Assembly (NCBI RefSeq): GCF_021730305.1
Contig: NZ_CP032674.1
Location: 1,287,001 to 1,351,000 of the forward strand
Source: Xanthobacter sp. YC-JY1
GTDB taxonomy: Bacteria > Pseudomonadota > Alphaproteobacteria > Rhizobiales > Xanthobacteraceae
Direction of reading: 5' to 3'
Length of the DNA: 64,000 nucleotides
Shown: positions 32,353-40,222 of the stretch, one piece after another
Layout of the letters: each line of letters opens with the position of its first letter
Position numbering within the stretch: position 1 is the stretch's first letter
The notes under the pieces: generated by a model
Seen by the model: only the letters and a program-made list of their open reading frames with translations
The model's database searches: none
Told to the model about the DNA's origin: nothing
Made by a program: the position numbers and the translations under genes

Positions 32353-33279
32353 ATGATCCTTGTCCCCGACCAGCTCGCTGCCCTCTACGACGCCACGCAA
32401 GTGCTGGTGGCGGCGTACGATTCCTTCGATCGCCTGCGCTATGCCAACGCCGCGTTCCGGGCCGCCTTCTTCCTGGCGCCGGGGGAGGAGGTCACCTGGG
32501 CGGAGATCATGCGCCGCAACCATGCCGAGCGGCGGGGCACCATCATCGCCGCACCCGACTTCGACGCCTGGCTGGTCTCCACCTCCTCGCGCCGGGGCAA
32601 GGTGCCCTACCGCTCCTTCGAGACCGACCTTTATGACGGCCGCTGGCTGCTGATGACGGAGAGCGTCTCCGCCTCCGGCTGGATGCTCTGCATCGCCAGC
32701 GACATCACCACCCTCAAGGCGGACGGGCGGGATGTGCGGCAGGCCCGCGACCGCGCCATCAAGGAGGCGCAGACCGACGACCTCACCGGCATCGCCAACC
32801 GCCGCTTCATCACCGCGCGGGTGGACGACATGCTCGCGCCGGGCGCCCTGGGCGGGGCGCTGTGCGTGCTGGATCTCGATAATTTCAAATATATCAATGA
32901 TCTGGTCGGCCACCTCGCGGGCGATGCGGTGCTGCGCGACTTCGCCGCCCGCATCAACGGCCTCATCCGCCGCAAGGATTGCTTCGGCCGCATTGGCGGC
33001 GAGGAATTTGTGCTGGTGCTGCCGCAGACCTCGGCGGAGGAGGCGGTGCTCATCGTGGAGCGGATGCTCTCGCTGGTGCGCCAGTCGCGGCCGCTGCCGC
33101 AATGGCCTGATTTCGCCTACACCTTCTCCGCCGGCATCGCCACGGGCGGCCCGGGCACCACCTTCACCGATCTCTATGGCCGCGCCGACCGCGCGCTCTA
33201 CATGGCCAAGATGGGCGGCCGCAACCGCATCCAGGTGGACGGCGAGGCGCCGCCCGCGGTGATGGCGGCACGGGGCTAG
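32353..33279 (+). CDS. PAS-GGDEF diguanylate cyclase, copy 1
   Basis: Soluble 308-residue protein: an N-terminal PAS-like sensor (about 8-120), a short helix and a GGDEF domain. The active site reads GGEEF (about residues 215-219). The RxxD product-inhibition site is intact: RRKD, five residues before GGEEF. It makes c-di-GMP under feedback control. It is about half identical to the next gene across its whole length, so the two arose by tandem duplication. No ribosome site precedes the ATG, which lies just after a TATAAT. Confidence 0.9.
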   Translation: MILVPDQLAALYDATQVLVAAYDSFDRLRYANAAFRAAFFLAPGEEVTWAEIMRRNHAERRGTIIAAPDFDAWLVSTSSRRGKVPYRSFETDLYDGRWLLMTESVSASGWMLCIASDITTLKADGRDVRQARDRAIKEAQTDDLTGIANRRFITARVDDMLAPGALGGALCVLDLDNFKYINDLVGHLAGDAVLRDFAARINGLIRRKDCFGRIGGEEFVLVLPQTSAEEAVLIVERMLSLVRQSRPLPQWPDFAYTFSAGIATGGPGTTFTDLYGRADRALYMAKMGGRNRIQVDGEAPPAVMAARG

Positions 33280-33388
33280 GGCAGGGGCTAAGGCAGGCGC
33301 GCGTCTTGGCGCGCTCAAGCTTCCGCTTAACCCGAAAGCAGGCAGCAGGTGTTACAAAACCACTGCCCGTCGCGCCAGCTCTTGCAGT

Positions 33389-34339
33389 ATGCTCCGCCCG
33401 GCCATGTTTGACATCCGTGACTTCGGAGATGCGGGCGCCGAAGACGGCGTGCCCGACCTCCTGACCCGCATGCGCGGCCTCTACGAGGCCACGCCGCTGC
33501 TCGTCGCCCTTTACGACCCCACCGACCGGCTGCGCTACGCCAACCCGGCCCTGCGGGCCACCTTCGGGATTCCGGAGGGCGATTTCCCCACCTGGGAGGA
33601 ACTGGTCCGGCGCAGCCATGCGGCGGGCACCGGCATCATCATCAAGGCCGACGATTTCGAGACCTGGCTCGCCTCCGCCAAGTCGCGTCGCGGCAAGATG
33701 CGCTTCCGCAGCTTCGAGACCGATCTCAGGGACGGCCGCTGGCTGCTGGTGAACGAGACCATGGATGCGGACGGCTGGATGCTCACCGTGGGGGTGGAGG
33801 TCACCTCCTTCCGTGTCGATACGCGCGACATCCGGCAGGCCCGCGACCATGCGCTCCGCGCCGCCCATACGGACGAGCTGACCGGCGTCGCCAACCGCCG
33901 CTTCGCCATCCATCGCGCCAACGAGATGATGGCGCCGCACGGCCCCGGCGGCGCGCTCTGCGTCATCGATCTCGACAATTTCAAGCATGTGAACGACCGC
34001 TTCGGCCACCAGACCGGCGACGATCTGCTGCGCGCCTACTGCGCCCTGATGGCCGCCGCCATCGGCCGCGCCGACTGCTTCGGCCGGGTGGGGGGCGAGG
34101 AATTCATGCTGGTGCTGCCGCAGACCGACCTCGCGGAGGCCGAGCGCCGCGTCTGCGACCTCCTCGCCCGCGTGCGCGCCTCCCGTCCGCTGCCGGCCTT
34201 GCCGGACTTCACCTACACCTTCTCCGCCGGCCTCACCTTCACACCCCCCGGCGACACCTTCTCCGAAGCCTACGGCCGCGCCGACCGCGCGCTCTATCTG
34301 GCAAAGCTGGCGGGGCGGGACCGGGTGATGCTGGGGTGA
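33389..34339 (+). CDS. PAS-GGDEF diguanylate cyclase, copy 2
   Basis: 316-residue paralogue of the preceding gene with the same PAS-GGDEF plan. GGEEF is intact, but the residue at the RxxD arginine position is Gly (GRAD), so feedback inhibition is predicted to be lost. The ten bases before the ATG at 33389 (CTTGCAGT and neighbours) are the same as in copy 1, supporting this start; an in-frame ATG at 33404 is an alternative. It ends 25 bases before the promoter of the gene transfer agent cluster. Confidence 0.9.
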   Translation: MLRPAMFDIRDFGDAGAEDGVPDLLTRMRGLYEATPLLVALYDPTDRLRYANPALRATFGIPEGDFPTWEELVRRSHAAGTGIIIKADDFETWLASAKSRRGKMRFRSFETDLRDGRWLLVNETMDADGWMLTVGVEVTSFRVDTRDIRQARDHALRAAHTDELTGVANRRFAIHRANEMMAPHGPGGALCVIDLDNFKHVNDRFGHQTGDDLLRAYCALMAAAIGRADCFGRVGGEEFMLVLPQTDLAEAERRVCDLLARVRASRPLPALPDFTYTFSAGLTFTPPGDTFSEAYGRADRALYLAKLAGRDRVMLG

Positions 34340-34364
34340 GGGGAAGGTTTTGGGATTTTAGTCC

Positions 34365-34393
34365 TTGACAGCGGTGCGCTGTCTGGGTATCTT
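34365..34393 (+). promoter_or_regulatory. Sigma-70-type promoter of the GTA cluster
   Basis: TTGACA (34365-34370) and TATCTT (34388-34393) are separated by exactly 17 bases, the strongest promoter match in the window. A transcript starting near 34400 would carry a leader of about 230 bases, containing a palindromic repeat, before the small terminase gene. No CtrA-type TTAA-N7-TTAA box is visible beside it. Confidence 0.6.
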
Positions 34394-34454
34394 TTCCCCA
34401 TGTTCGAGACGTGTGCCTGACGGCCGAGGCCGGCGGCATGGCCCCAGACAGGCC

Positions 34455-34563
34455 GTCATGGCCGGGCTTGTCCCGGCCATCCACGTGGTGGGGCCGGGCG
34501 CCAGTTCTCGGCCATCTTCCCCATCGGATCGACGTGGATGCCCGGCACGAGGCCGGGCATGAC
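34455..34563. repeat. Palindromic repeat family B, copy 1
   Basis: 109-base element opening with GTCATGGCCGGG-CTTGT-CCCGGCC and closing with the inverse, ending CCGGGCATGAC. Its ends are inverted repeats and each end is itself a hairpin. Related copies lie at 39188, 44288, 44544 and 51795. It lies in the leader of the GTA transcript. Confidence 0.75.
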
Positions 34564-34632
34564 GGCGGTGGGGGCGGACGTCCTGCCGAACAGGCGCACC
34601 GCTCATTTCCTCCTCATCTCGAGGGTCCAGCC

Positions 34633-35226
34633 ATGGAGCAGCCTCACGGCAGCGCCGTGCCGTCCGCGCGTCCGGTGCGGGGGGCTCTGGCGCGGCGGCT
34701 TTATCTGGAGGGGGCCAGCATGGCGGAGATCCGCCGGCAGACCGGCCTCTCCAGCGCCGGCGTCTATTACTGGATCGACCGCGAGATGGGGCCGGACGGC
34801 TCCTTCCTCTTCAATCCCGTGCCGCGCCGCACCGCCCATCCCGTGGGCGGGCAGCCGGCGAAGGCGCGCGCCGCCCAGGCCTCCAACAACCGCTCCTCCA
34901 ATCCCTCCGGCAAGCCGGACCGGCGCGGCCTGCTCAAGCGGCTGTGGCGGGCGGCGGAGCGGCAGATCAACGAGATCGAGGACCGCCTCGCCCGCGCCGC
35001 CGATCCCGGCGCCGCGCCGCGCCCCGAACCCGAGAAGGACGCCCGCGCGCTGGCGGTCCTCGCGCGCACCCTGCGCGAACTCACCGCCCTCGAGGCCGAG
35101 GCGAAGAAACGGCGCAAGGCGAAGGACCAAGATGGAACCGTCCGCGACCTCGACACCTTCCGCCGCGAGCTTGCGCGCCGCCTTGATCGCCTGCGCGAGG
35201 GCGGGGACGGCACGGGCGTTTCTTGA
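34633..35226 (+). CDS. GTA small terminase subunit (g1-like)
   Basis: 197-residue protein at the position of RcGTA g1. The N-terminus carries a helix-turn-helix (LARRLYLEGASMAEIRRQTG with VYYWIDREM after it), then a basic linker and a long charged helix (LKRLWRAAERQINEIEDRL) suited to oligomerisation. In packaging, TerS presents DNA to the large subunit; GTA versions have lost specific pac recognition. The ATG follows GGTCCAGCC without a strong ribosome site; an upstream in-frame extension reads through the palindromic repeat and is rejected. The last 95 bases overlap terL. Confidence 0.75.
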   Translation: MEQPHGSAVPSARPVRGALARRLYLEGASMAEIRRQTGLSSAGVYYWIDREMGPDGSFLFNPVPRRTAHPVGGQPAKARAAQASNNRSSNPSGKPDRRGLLKRLWRAAERQINEIEDRLARAADPGAAPRPEPEKDARALAVLARTLRELTALEAEAKKRRKAKDQDGTVRDLDTFRRELARRLDRLREGGDGTGVS

Positions 35227-36502
35227 GGCCCTGCCGGAGGAAGACGCCGGCCGCCTCCTCGCCGACTGGGCCCTGTGGGCGCGGCCGGACCAGCTTCCGC
35301 CCCTGGAAGCGCAGGGTGGCGGGCCGTGGTCCACCTGGCTGGTGCTGGGCGGGCGCGGGGCCGGCAAGACGCGGGCCGGGGCCGAATGGGTGCGCGGCCT
35401 CGCCTCCGGCACCGCCCCCTTCGCCGCTGCGCCGGTGAGCCCTATCGCGCTCATCGCCGAGACCATGGCCGATGTGCGCGAGGTGATGGTGGAGGGCGTC
35501 TCCGGCGTCCTCGCCGTTCATCCGCGCGGCGAGCGTCCGCGCTGGGAGCCGACGCGCCGCCGCCTCGTCTGGCCCAATGGCGCGGTGGCGCAGGGCTTTT
35601 CGGCTGAGGATCCCGAGAGCCTGCGCGGCCCGCAATTCGCCGCCGCCTGGCTGGACGAGCTGGCGAAATGGAAGCGCGGCGAGGCCACCTTCGACATGCT
35701 GCAATTCGCGCTGCGCCTCGGCGCCCAGCCCCGCCAGATGGTGACCACCACGCCGCGCCCCACCGCGCTGCTGCGCCGCCTCCTCGCCGATCCCGCCACC
35801 GCGGTGAGCCGGGCGAAGACGGCGGACAATGCCTTCCACCTCGCCCCCACCTTCCTCGGGCAGGTGATGTCCCGCTATGGCGGCACCCGCCTCGGGCGGC
35901 AGGAGCTGGACGGCGAGATCATCGAGGACCGGCCGGACGCGCTGTTCTCCCGCCCCCAATTGGAGGCGCTGCGCGAGGCCGAGGCCCCGCCGCTCGCCCG
36001 CATCGTGGTCGCGGTGGACCCGCCCGCCTCCTCCCGCGCCGGCGCCGATTCCTGCGGGCTGGTGGCGGCGGGGGTCGATGGGGCGGGGGTGGTGCATGTG
36101 CTGGCCGACGCCACCGAGCAGGGCCTGCGCCCGGCGCAATGGGCGGCGAAGGCGGTGGCGCTGTTCCACCGCTTTTCCGCCGATCGCATCGTCGCCGAGG
36201 TGAACCAGGGCGGCGAGATGGTGCGCGCCGTGATCGCCGAGGTGGACCCCGCCGTGCCGGTGGAGCAGGTGCGCGCCACGCGCGGCAAATTCCTGCGCGC
36301 CGAGCCGGTGGCCGCGCTCTACGAACAGGCCCGCGTCCGCCACGCCGGCGCCTTTCCGGAGCTGGAGGACGAGATGTGCGACTTCGGCACCGATGGCCTC
36401 TCCTCCGGCCGCTCGCCCGACCGGCTGGACGCGCTGGTGTGGGCGGTGACGGCGCTGGCGCTCGGCCCCAGGGCCGGCGCGCCGCGCGTGCGGGGGCTTT
36501 AG
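35132..36502 (+). CDS. GTA large terminase (packaging ATPase-nuclease, g2-like)
   Basis: 456-residue motor protein that pumps and cuts DNA at the portal. The N-terminal ATPase has Walker A GGRGAGKT (73-80), a Walker B region AAWLDELAKW (about 170-180) and the TTTPRP coupling motif. The C-terminal RNase H-like nuclease has VAVDPPASS (about 293-301) and a later acidic cluster near ELEDEMCDF and DRLDALVWA. All key residues look intact. The start at 35132 has AAGGA five bases upstream and lies within the end of terS. The portal gene would normally follow but is displaced 1.2 kb by two other genes. Confidence 0.92.
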   Translation: MEPSATSTPSAASLRAALIACARAGTARAFLEALPEEDAGRLLADWALWARPDQLPPLEAQGGGPWSTWLVLGGRGAGKTRAGAEWVRGLASGTAPFAAAPVSPIALIAETMADVREVMVEGVSGVLAVHPRGERPRWEPTRRRLVWPNGAVAQGFSAEDPESLRGPQFAAAWLDELAKWKRGEATFDMLQFALRLGAQPRQMVTTTPRPTALLRRLLADPATAVSRAKTADNAFHLAPTFLGQVMSRYGGTRLGRQELDGEIIEDRPDALFSRPQLEALREAEAPPLARIVVAVDPPASSRAGADSCGLVAAGVDGAGVVHVLADATEQGLRPAQWAAKAVALFHRFSADRIVAEVNQGGEMVRAVIAEVDPAVPVEQVRATRGKFLRAEPVAALYEQARVRHAGAFPELEDEMCDFGTDGLSSGRSPDRLDALVWAVTALALGPRAGAPRVRGL

Positions 36503-36505
36503 GCC

Positions 36506-36781
36506 TCAGCTGCCGACCACGATGCCGCCGACGGGGATTTCCACCTGCACGCACAGGCCGGTGACGCTCTGTCCGGGCGCGAAGTCCGGCCATCGCTCGT
36601 TGCGTTTCAGGCTGGCGCCGAGGCAGCCGCGTTCGCTGCGGAAATAGCCGACGATCTGCTGCGAGGTTTCGGTGGTGACGAACCGGGCGCCGGCATAGGG
36701 GCCGCCCGCATAGCCCATGGCGGATGTTGCCGCGGGCTGGACCGTGGTGGTGGTGACGATGAGGACCAGGGCATAGAGCAT
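36506..36781 (-). CDS. Small exported protein, opposite strand within GTA cluster
   Basis: 91-residue protein with a signal-like hydrophobic start (MLYALVLIVTTTTV) and two cysteines (RGCLG and LCVQVE) that could form a disulfide. No family recognised. GGGAGG five bases before the ATG at 36781 supports expression. It converges on terL with three bases between the stops, so it opposes GTA transcription. Confidence 0.6.
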   Translation of the reverse strand: MLYALVLIVTTTTVQPAATSAMGYAGGPYAGARFVTTETSQQIVGYFRSERGCLGASLKRNERWPDFAPGQSVTGLCVQVEIPVGGIVVGS

Positions 36782-36991
36782 GGCGCCCTCCCGATCTGCT
36801 CCCAACCCACGGCCCGCATTCATTCTACGCCTGTGCTGCCCCAGCGCGAACCGGTTTGTTGGCGCCTTTCCGGTGACGACGCTTGCGTGGCATCCAGAAT
36901 ACGTCCATCATGTGCCTACAAATGAGGCTGCATGACAGTGTTGTGTGCAGACATTTGCCTTCCCTTGGCCCTCTCTGCCCCGTCTGGAGCC

Positions 36992-37501
36992 ATGAGACAT
37001 CATTGGAAAGCATTTTTCGCACGTCATGAGCCCCATTGCGGCTCCGTCCAGGTCGGGCTGAAGTCCGGCGCGGGCGGCATGCTCGGCATGGGCCTTGTCG
37101 GTGGCGCCGCGGCCTTCACCAGCCTTCCGTTGCTCATCGCGCCGTTCGGCGCGAGCGCGGTGCTGCTGTTCGGCCATCCCTCTTCGCCGCTGGCGCAGCC
37201 GGCCAATGTCATCGGCGGCTATGCCCTGTCGGTCACGGTGGGCATCGTCTTCGCCTTGCTGTTTCCCGGTGCCTGGTGGGCGGCGGCTTTGGGGGTGGGC
37301 CTTGCCATCCTCGCCATGCTGCTGCTGCGTGTGTCGCATCCACCCGCCGGCGCCGTGCCGGTGCTGATGGCGGCTTCGCCCATCGATCCGTTCGAATTGT
37401 CCGGCATCGTCATTGCCGGCGCCATCTGCCTCGTGGCGGTGGCGAGCCTCTATCACCGGCTGCCGCCGCGCCACCACGATTATCCGCGCCGGGCGGGCTG
37501 A
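36992..37501 (+). CDS. HPP-family membrane protein
   Basis: 169-residue membrane protein with about four helices. The name-giving motif is present as SHPPAGAVPVL, and APFGASAVLLFGHPSSPLAQP matches the family's first conserved loop. HPP proteins have been linked to nitrite transport in some phototrophs, but the substrate here is unknown. It is not a phage gene and separates terL from the portal gene; it is the only inserted gene in GTA orientation. The ATG at 36992 is chosen by homology; GGAG lies close upstream. Confidence 0.8.
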   Translation: MRHHWKAFFARHEPHCGSVQVGLKSGAGGMLGMGLVGGAAAFTSLPLLIAPFGASAVLLFGHPSSPLAQPANVIGGYALSVTVGIVFALLFPGAWWAAALGVGLAILAMLLLRVSHPPAGAVPVLMAASPIDPFELSGIVIAGAICLVAVASLYHRLPPRHHDYPRRAG

Positions 37502-37562
37502 CGCCCTGTTGCTCCGTCGCGCCGGCTGACCACCTGTTCGCTGCGCCGGCTGATGCCGGTCG
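37493..37562. repeat. Imperfect tandem repeat after the HPP gene
   Basis: About three imperfect copies of a 24-26-base unit based on GCGCCGGCTGACCACCTGTT, starting at the HPP stop codon and running into the gap before the portal gene. The rest of the gap to 37735 shows no feature beyond the portal ribosome site. Confidence 0.4.
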
Positions 37563-37735
37563 CCGCCCCACGACACATCTGACGCCGGCCTTCGTGCCGG
37601 CCGATCCTGTGGCCTGCAGCCGGTTCGCCGGTTCGCACCCTCCGGCCGCTCCCTGATCCGCACGTCCCGCAGAAGCCCCGATCTGCGCGAATGAGCGGCC
37701 TCGGGGGGCGGCCGTTTCCATTTCGGAGCCCCCTC

Positions 37736-38899
37736 ATGCTCGCAAGCCTCCTCGCCCCCTTCCGCCGCGCGCCCGAGGAGGCCAAGGCGAGCCGCACCGG
37801 GCGCCTCATCGCCCTGCTCTCCGCCGGCCGGCCGCGCTGGACGCCCCGCGACTACGCCTCGCTGGCCCGCGAGGGCTATGCCCGCAACGCCATCGCCTAT
37901 CGCGCCGTGCGGCTCATCGGCGAGGCAGCGGCCACCGTGCCGCTGGTGCTCACGGTGAATGGGCGCGAGCACGACACCCACCCTTTCCTCGATCTCCTCG
38001 CCCGGCCCAATCCGCGCCTCACCCGCGCGGCGCTGTTCGAGGCCATCGGCTGCCACCTGCTGGTGGCCGGCAACGCCTATGTGGAGGCGGTGGCCCTCGA
38101 AGGCGCGGTGCGCGAGCTGCATCTGCTGCGCCCGGACCGGGTGCGGGTGGTGCCGGGGCCGGACGGCTGGCCCGAGGCGTTCGACTACACGCTGGGCGCC
38201 GAGACCGTGCGCATCGCGCAGGACACGCTTGTGCCCGGCGCCGACGTGCCGCCCATCCTGCATCTTTCCGCCTTCAACCCGCTGGACGACCATTACGGCT
38301 TCGCCCCGCTGGAGGCGGCGGCGCAGGCGCTCGATCTCCACAATGCGGCGAGCGCCTGGAACAAGGCGCTCATCGACAATGCCGCCCGCCCCTCCGGCGC
38401 CCTCGTCTATGGCGGCACGGGCGCGCTCACCGAGGAGCAGTTCGAGCGGCTGAAGGGCGAGCTGGAAGCCTCCTTCCAGGGCGCGGTGAATGCCGGCCGG
38501 CCGCTGCTGCTGGAGGGCGGGCTGGACTGGCGCCCGCTCTCCCTCTCGCCCAAGGACATGGACTTCGAGGCCGCCCGCAATTCCGCCGCGCGGGAGATCG
38601 CGCTGGCCGTTGGCGTGCCGCCCATGCTGCTCGGCATCCCCGGCGACAACACCTACGCCAATTACGCCGAAGCCAACCGCGCCCTGTGGCGCCAGAGCGT
38701 GGTGCCGCTGGTGCGCCGGGTGTGCGACGCCCTCGCTTTGTGGCTCGCCCCGGCCTTCGGCGGCGGCCTGACGCTGGTGCCCGACCTCGACCAGATCGAA
38801 GCCCTCGCCGCCGAACGCTCGGAGCTGTGGGCGCGGGTGGGCGCGGCGGACTTTTTGACGGATGCGGAGAAGCGGGCGGCGGTGGGGTATCAGGGGTAG
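37736..38899 (+). CDS. GTA portal protein (HK97 family, g3-like)
   Basis: Forms the dodecameric channel at one capsid vertex. 387 residues, normal for HK97-type GTA portals. Family features include YRAVRLIGEAAATVPL, HPFLDLLARPNP, LLVAGNAYVE, ILHLSAFNPLDDHYGFAPLEAA and the C-terminal VGVPPMLLGIPGDNTYANYAEANRALW. GGAG eight bases before the ATG at 37736 selects this start over one 15 codons upstream. Confidence 0.92.
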   Translation: MLASLLAPFRRAPEEAKASRTGRLIALLSAGRPRWTPRDYASLAREGYARNAIAYRAVRLIGEAAATVPLVLTVNGREHDTHPFLDLLARPNPRLTRAALFEAIGCHLLVAGNAYVEAVALEGAVRELHLLRPDRVRVVPGPDGWPEAFDYTLGAETVRIAQDTLVPGADVPPILHLSAFNPLDDHYGFAPLEAAAQALDLHNAASAWNKALIDNAARPSGALVYGGTGALTEEQFERLKGELEASFQGAVNAGRPLLLEGGLDWRPLSLSPKDMDFEAARNSAAREIALAVGVPPMLLGIPGDNTYANYAEANRALWRQSVVPLVRRVCDALALWLAPAFGGGLTLVPDLDQIEALAAERSELWARVGAADFLTDAEKRAAVGYQG

Positions 38900-38976
38900 G
38901 GTGCCGCTCGAAATTCTGCGCACCGCTTTTATCGCCCCGCTCCCCGCTGATCCGGGCGCGAGCGTGCCGTTCTCCT

Positions 38977-39088
38977 CTCTCCCCTCGCGGGAGAGGGCCG
39001 GGGGTGAGGGGGCTGGCGTCGTAATCCCAACCTTCGGGCAAACGGCGACACACCCCTCACCCCAACCCTCTCTCGCAAGGGGAGAGAG
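38977..39088. repeat. Palindromic repeat family A, copy 1
   Basis: 112-base element with CTCTCCC-ctcgc-GGGAGAG at one end and an inverse CTCTCTC-gcaagg-GAGAGAG hairpin at the other. The two ends form a long imperfect inverted repeat (about 80 percent by eye). A second full copy is at 44697. It lies between the portal gene and the next small gene. Confidence 0.75.
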
Positions 39089-39187
39089 CGTTCAAGCAGC
39101 GCCTTCGGCGGTCTTTTGCGCTGGGCCCCGGCTCGCATTCCGCTGACGCTCCATGCGTCCGGGGCGCGAGGGCAGTTCTCTCCTCTT

Positions 39188-39216
39188 GTCATCGCCCGGC
39201 TTGTCCGGGCGATGAC
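39188..39216. repeat. Palindromic repeat family B, single hairpin
   Basis: Perfect 12-base arms (GTCATCGCCCGG and its complement) around a CTTGT loop. It is one half of the 105-base element found elsewhere in the cluster. Confidence 0.7.
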
Positions 39217-39274
39217 GGCTGTGACGACTTCACGCTCCGGCCTCCCTTCGCACTCCCCCTTCGCGAGTCCCCCC

Positions 39275-39463
39275 ATGGACACCCTCATCCGCACCTTCGC
39301 CGAGCGGGGCGATCTCGCGCATCTGGCGCTGCTGTTGTGGGCGCTGGCGGCCACCGCCGGGCTGTGGCGGACCCTCAGTGAGCTCGCCCGCGCCAATGCG
39401 CGGATGGATGAGCTGGTGCGCGAGCTCGCCCGCTTCAACGCGCGTTTCGACGACCTCTCCTGA
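39275..39463 (+). CDS. Small GTA protein between portal and protease (g3.5-like)
   Basis: 62-residue protein with one membrane-like helix (AHLALLLWALAATAGLW) followed by an amphipathic coiled-coil-like segment (ELARANARMDELVRELARF). Its place between portal and protease matches the small g3.5 gene of known GTAs. Function is unknown. The frame is open upstream through repeat sequence, but the ATG at 39275 begins the coding part. Confidence 0.6.
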   Translation: MDTLIRTFAERGDLAHLALLLWALAATAGLWRTLSELARANARMDELVRELARFNARFDDLS

Positions 39464-39490
39464 CCCCCCAACACATCCTCGGAGACACCC

Positions 39491-39895
39491 ATGCGATCGC
39501 CGTTCCAGAAGGCGTCCGCGCCGCGCATCCGCGCGCTCACCGGCGGCCCTGCAAACACGCCCACCAAGACCAAGGCCCGGCCGCCTGCGCCCGCCGCCCC
39601 GGCCGGCACCGTCTTCCGTGAGTTCGTGGCCACGCTGGAACGGCTGGAGAAGAGCCGCCGCCGCAAGAAGCCCGCCGCGCCCGGCGGGGTGCGTGAGCCA
39701 TGGCGGCCTCTGATCTTCCGGCCGATGGCTACGCGATCGAGGGCTATGCCTGCCTGTTCGAGGTGCCGGACCTCGGCCGCGACCTGGTGGAGCGCGGCGC
39801 CTTCGCGGCGAGCCTCGCCCGCCAGGGCGCGGGCGGCGTGCGCATGCTCTACCAGCACGATCCGGCCGAGCCCATCGGCGTGTGGACCGACCTGA
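39491..39895 (+). CDS. Small basic protein overlapping the prohead protease gene
   Basis: GGAG six bases before the ATG and a plausible N-terminal 70 residues, ending FREFVATLERLEKSRRRKKP, suggest a real gene. From 39700 on the frame is merely the shadow of the protease gene, so the true product may be short, or its stop is simply late (134 codons in all). Comparable short ORFs occur here in rhizobial GTAs; no function is known. Confidence 0.4.
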   Translation: MRSPFQKASAPRIRALTGGPANTPTKTKARPPAPAAPAGTVFREFVATLERLEKSRRRKKPAAPGGVREPWRPLIFRPMATRSRAMPACSRCRTSAATWWSAAPSRRASPARARAACACSTSTIRPSPSACGPT

Positions 39896-40197
39896 TCGAG
39901 GACGGACGCGGCCTCTATGCGCGGGGCCGGCTCTCGCCCTTCGTCGCCCGCGCGCGGGAGGTGGCGGCGCTGGTCCGCGACGGCGCGCTCGACGGCCTCT
40001 CCATCGGCTTCAAGGCGGTGTCGGCGCGCACCGATCCGCGCACCCGCCTGCGCCGCATCGCCCGCATCGATCTGTGGGAGGTGTCCATCGTCACCTTCCC
40101 CATGCAGCCCGACGCCCGCGTCCGGCGCCCGGCTCCTTCGCCGGCCGCGCTGCTCACGGCGGCGGCCGCCCGCCTGCGCGCCACTGCCGGCGCCTGA
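39700..40197 (+). CDS. GTA prohead protease (HK97 family, g4-like)
   Basis: 165-residue maturation protease that trims capsid precursors. The catalytic residues fit the HK97/herpesvirus fold: His53 in LYQHDP and Ser101 in DGLSIGF, followed by LRRIARIDLWEVSIVTFPM. An in-frame stop directly precedes the ATG, so this start is firm, although the ribosome site is weak; translation may depend on the upstream overlapping frame. The capsid gene follows by 25 bases. Confidence 0.9.
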   Translation: MAASDLPADGYAIEGYACLFEVPDLGRDLVERGAFAASLARQGAGGVRMLYQHDPAEPIGVWTDLIEDGRGLYARGRLSPFVARAREVAALVRDGALDGLSIGFKAVSARTDPRTRLRRIARIDLWEVSIVTFPMQPDARVRRPAPSPAALLTAAAARLRATAGA

Positions 40198-40222
40198 TGC
40201 CTCTCAACAGAAGGTTCTTCCC

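Noticed and set aside
34411-34632. N-terminal extension of the small terminase
   Set aside because: It reads through a palindromic repeat; the helix-turn-helix domain and family start lie after 34633.
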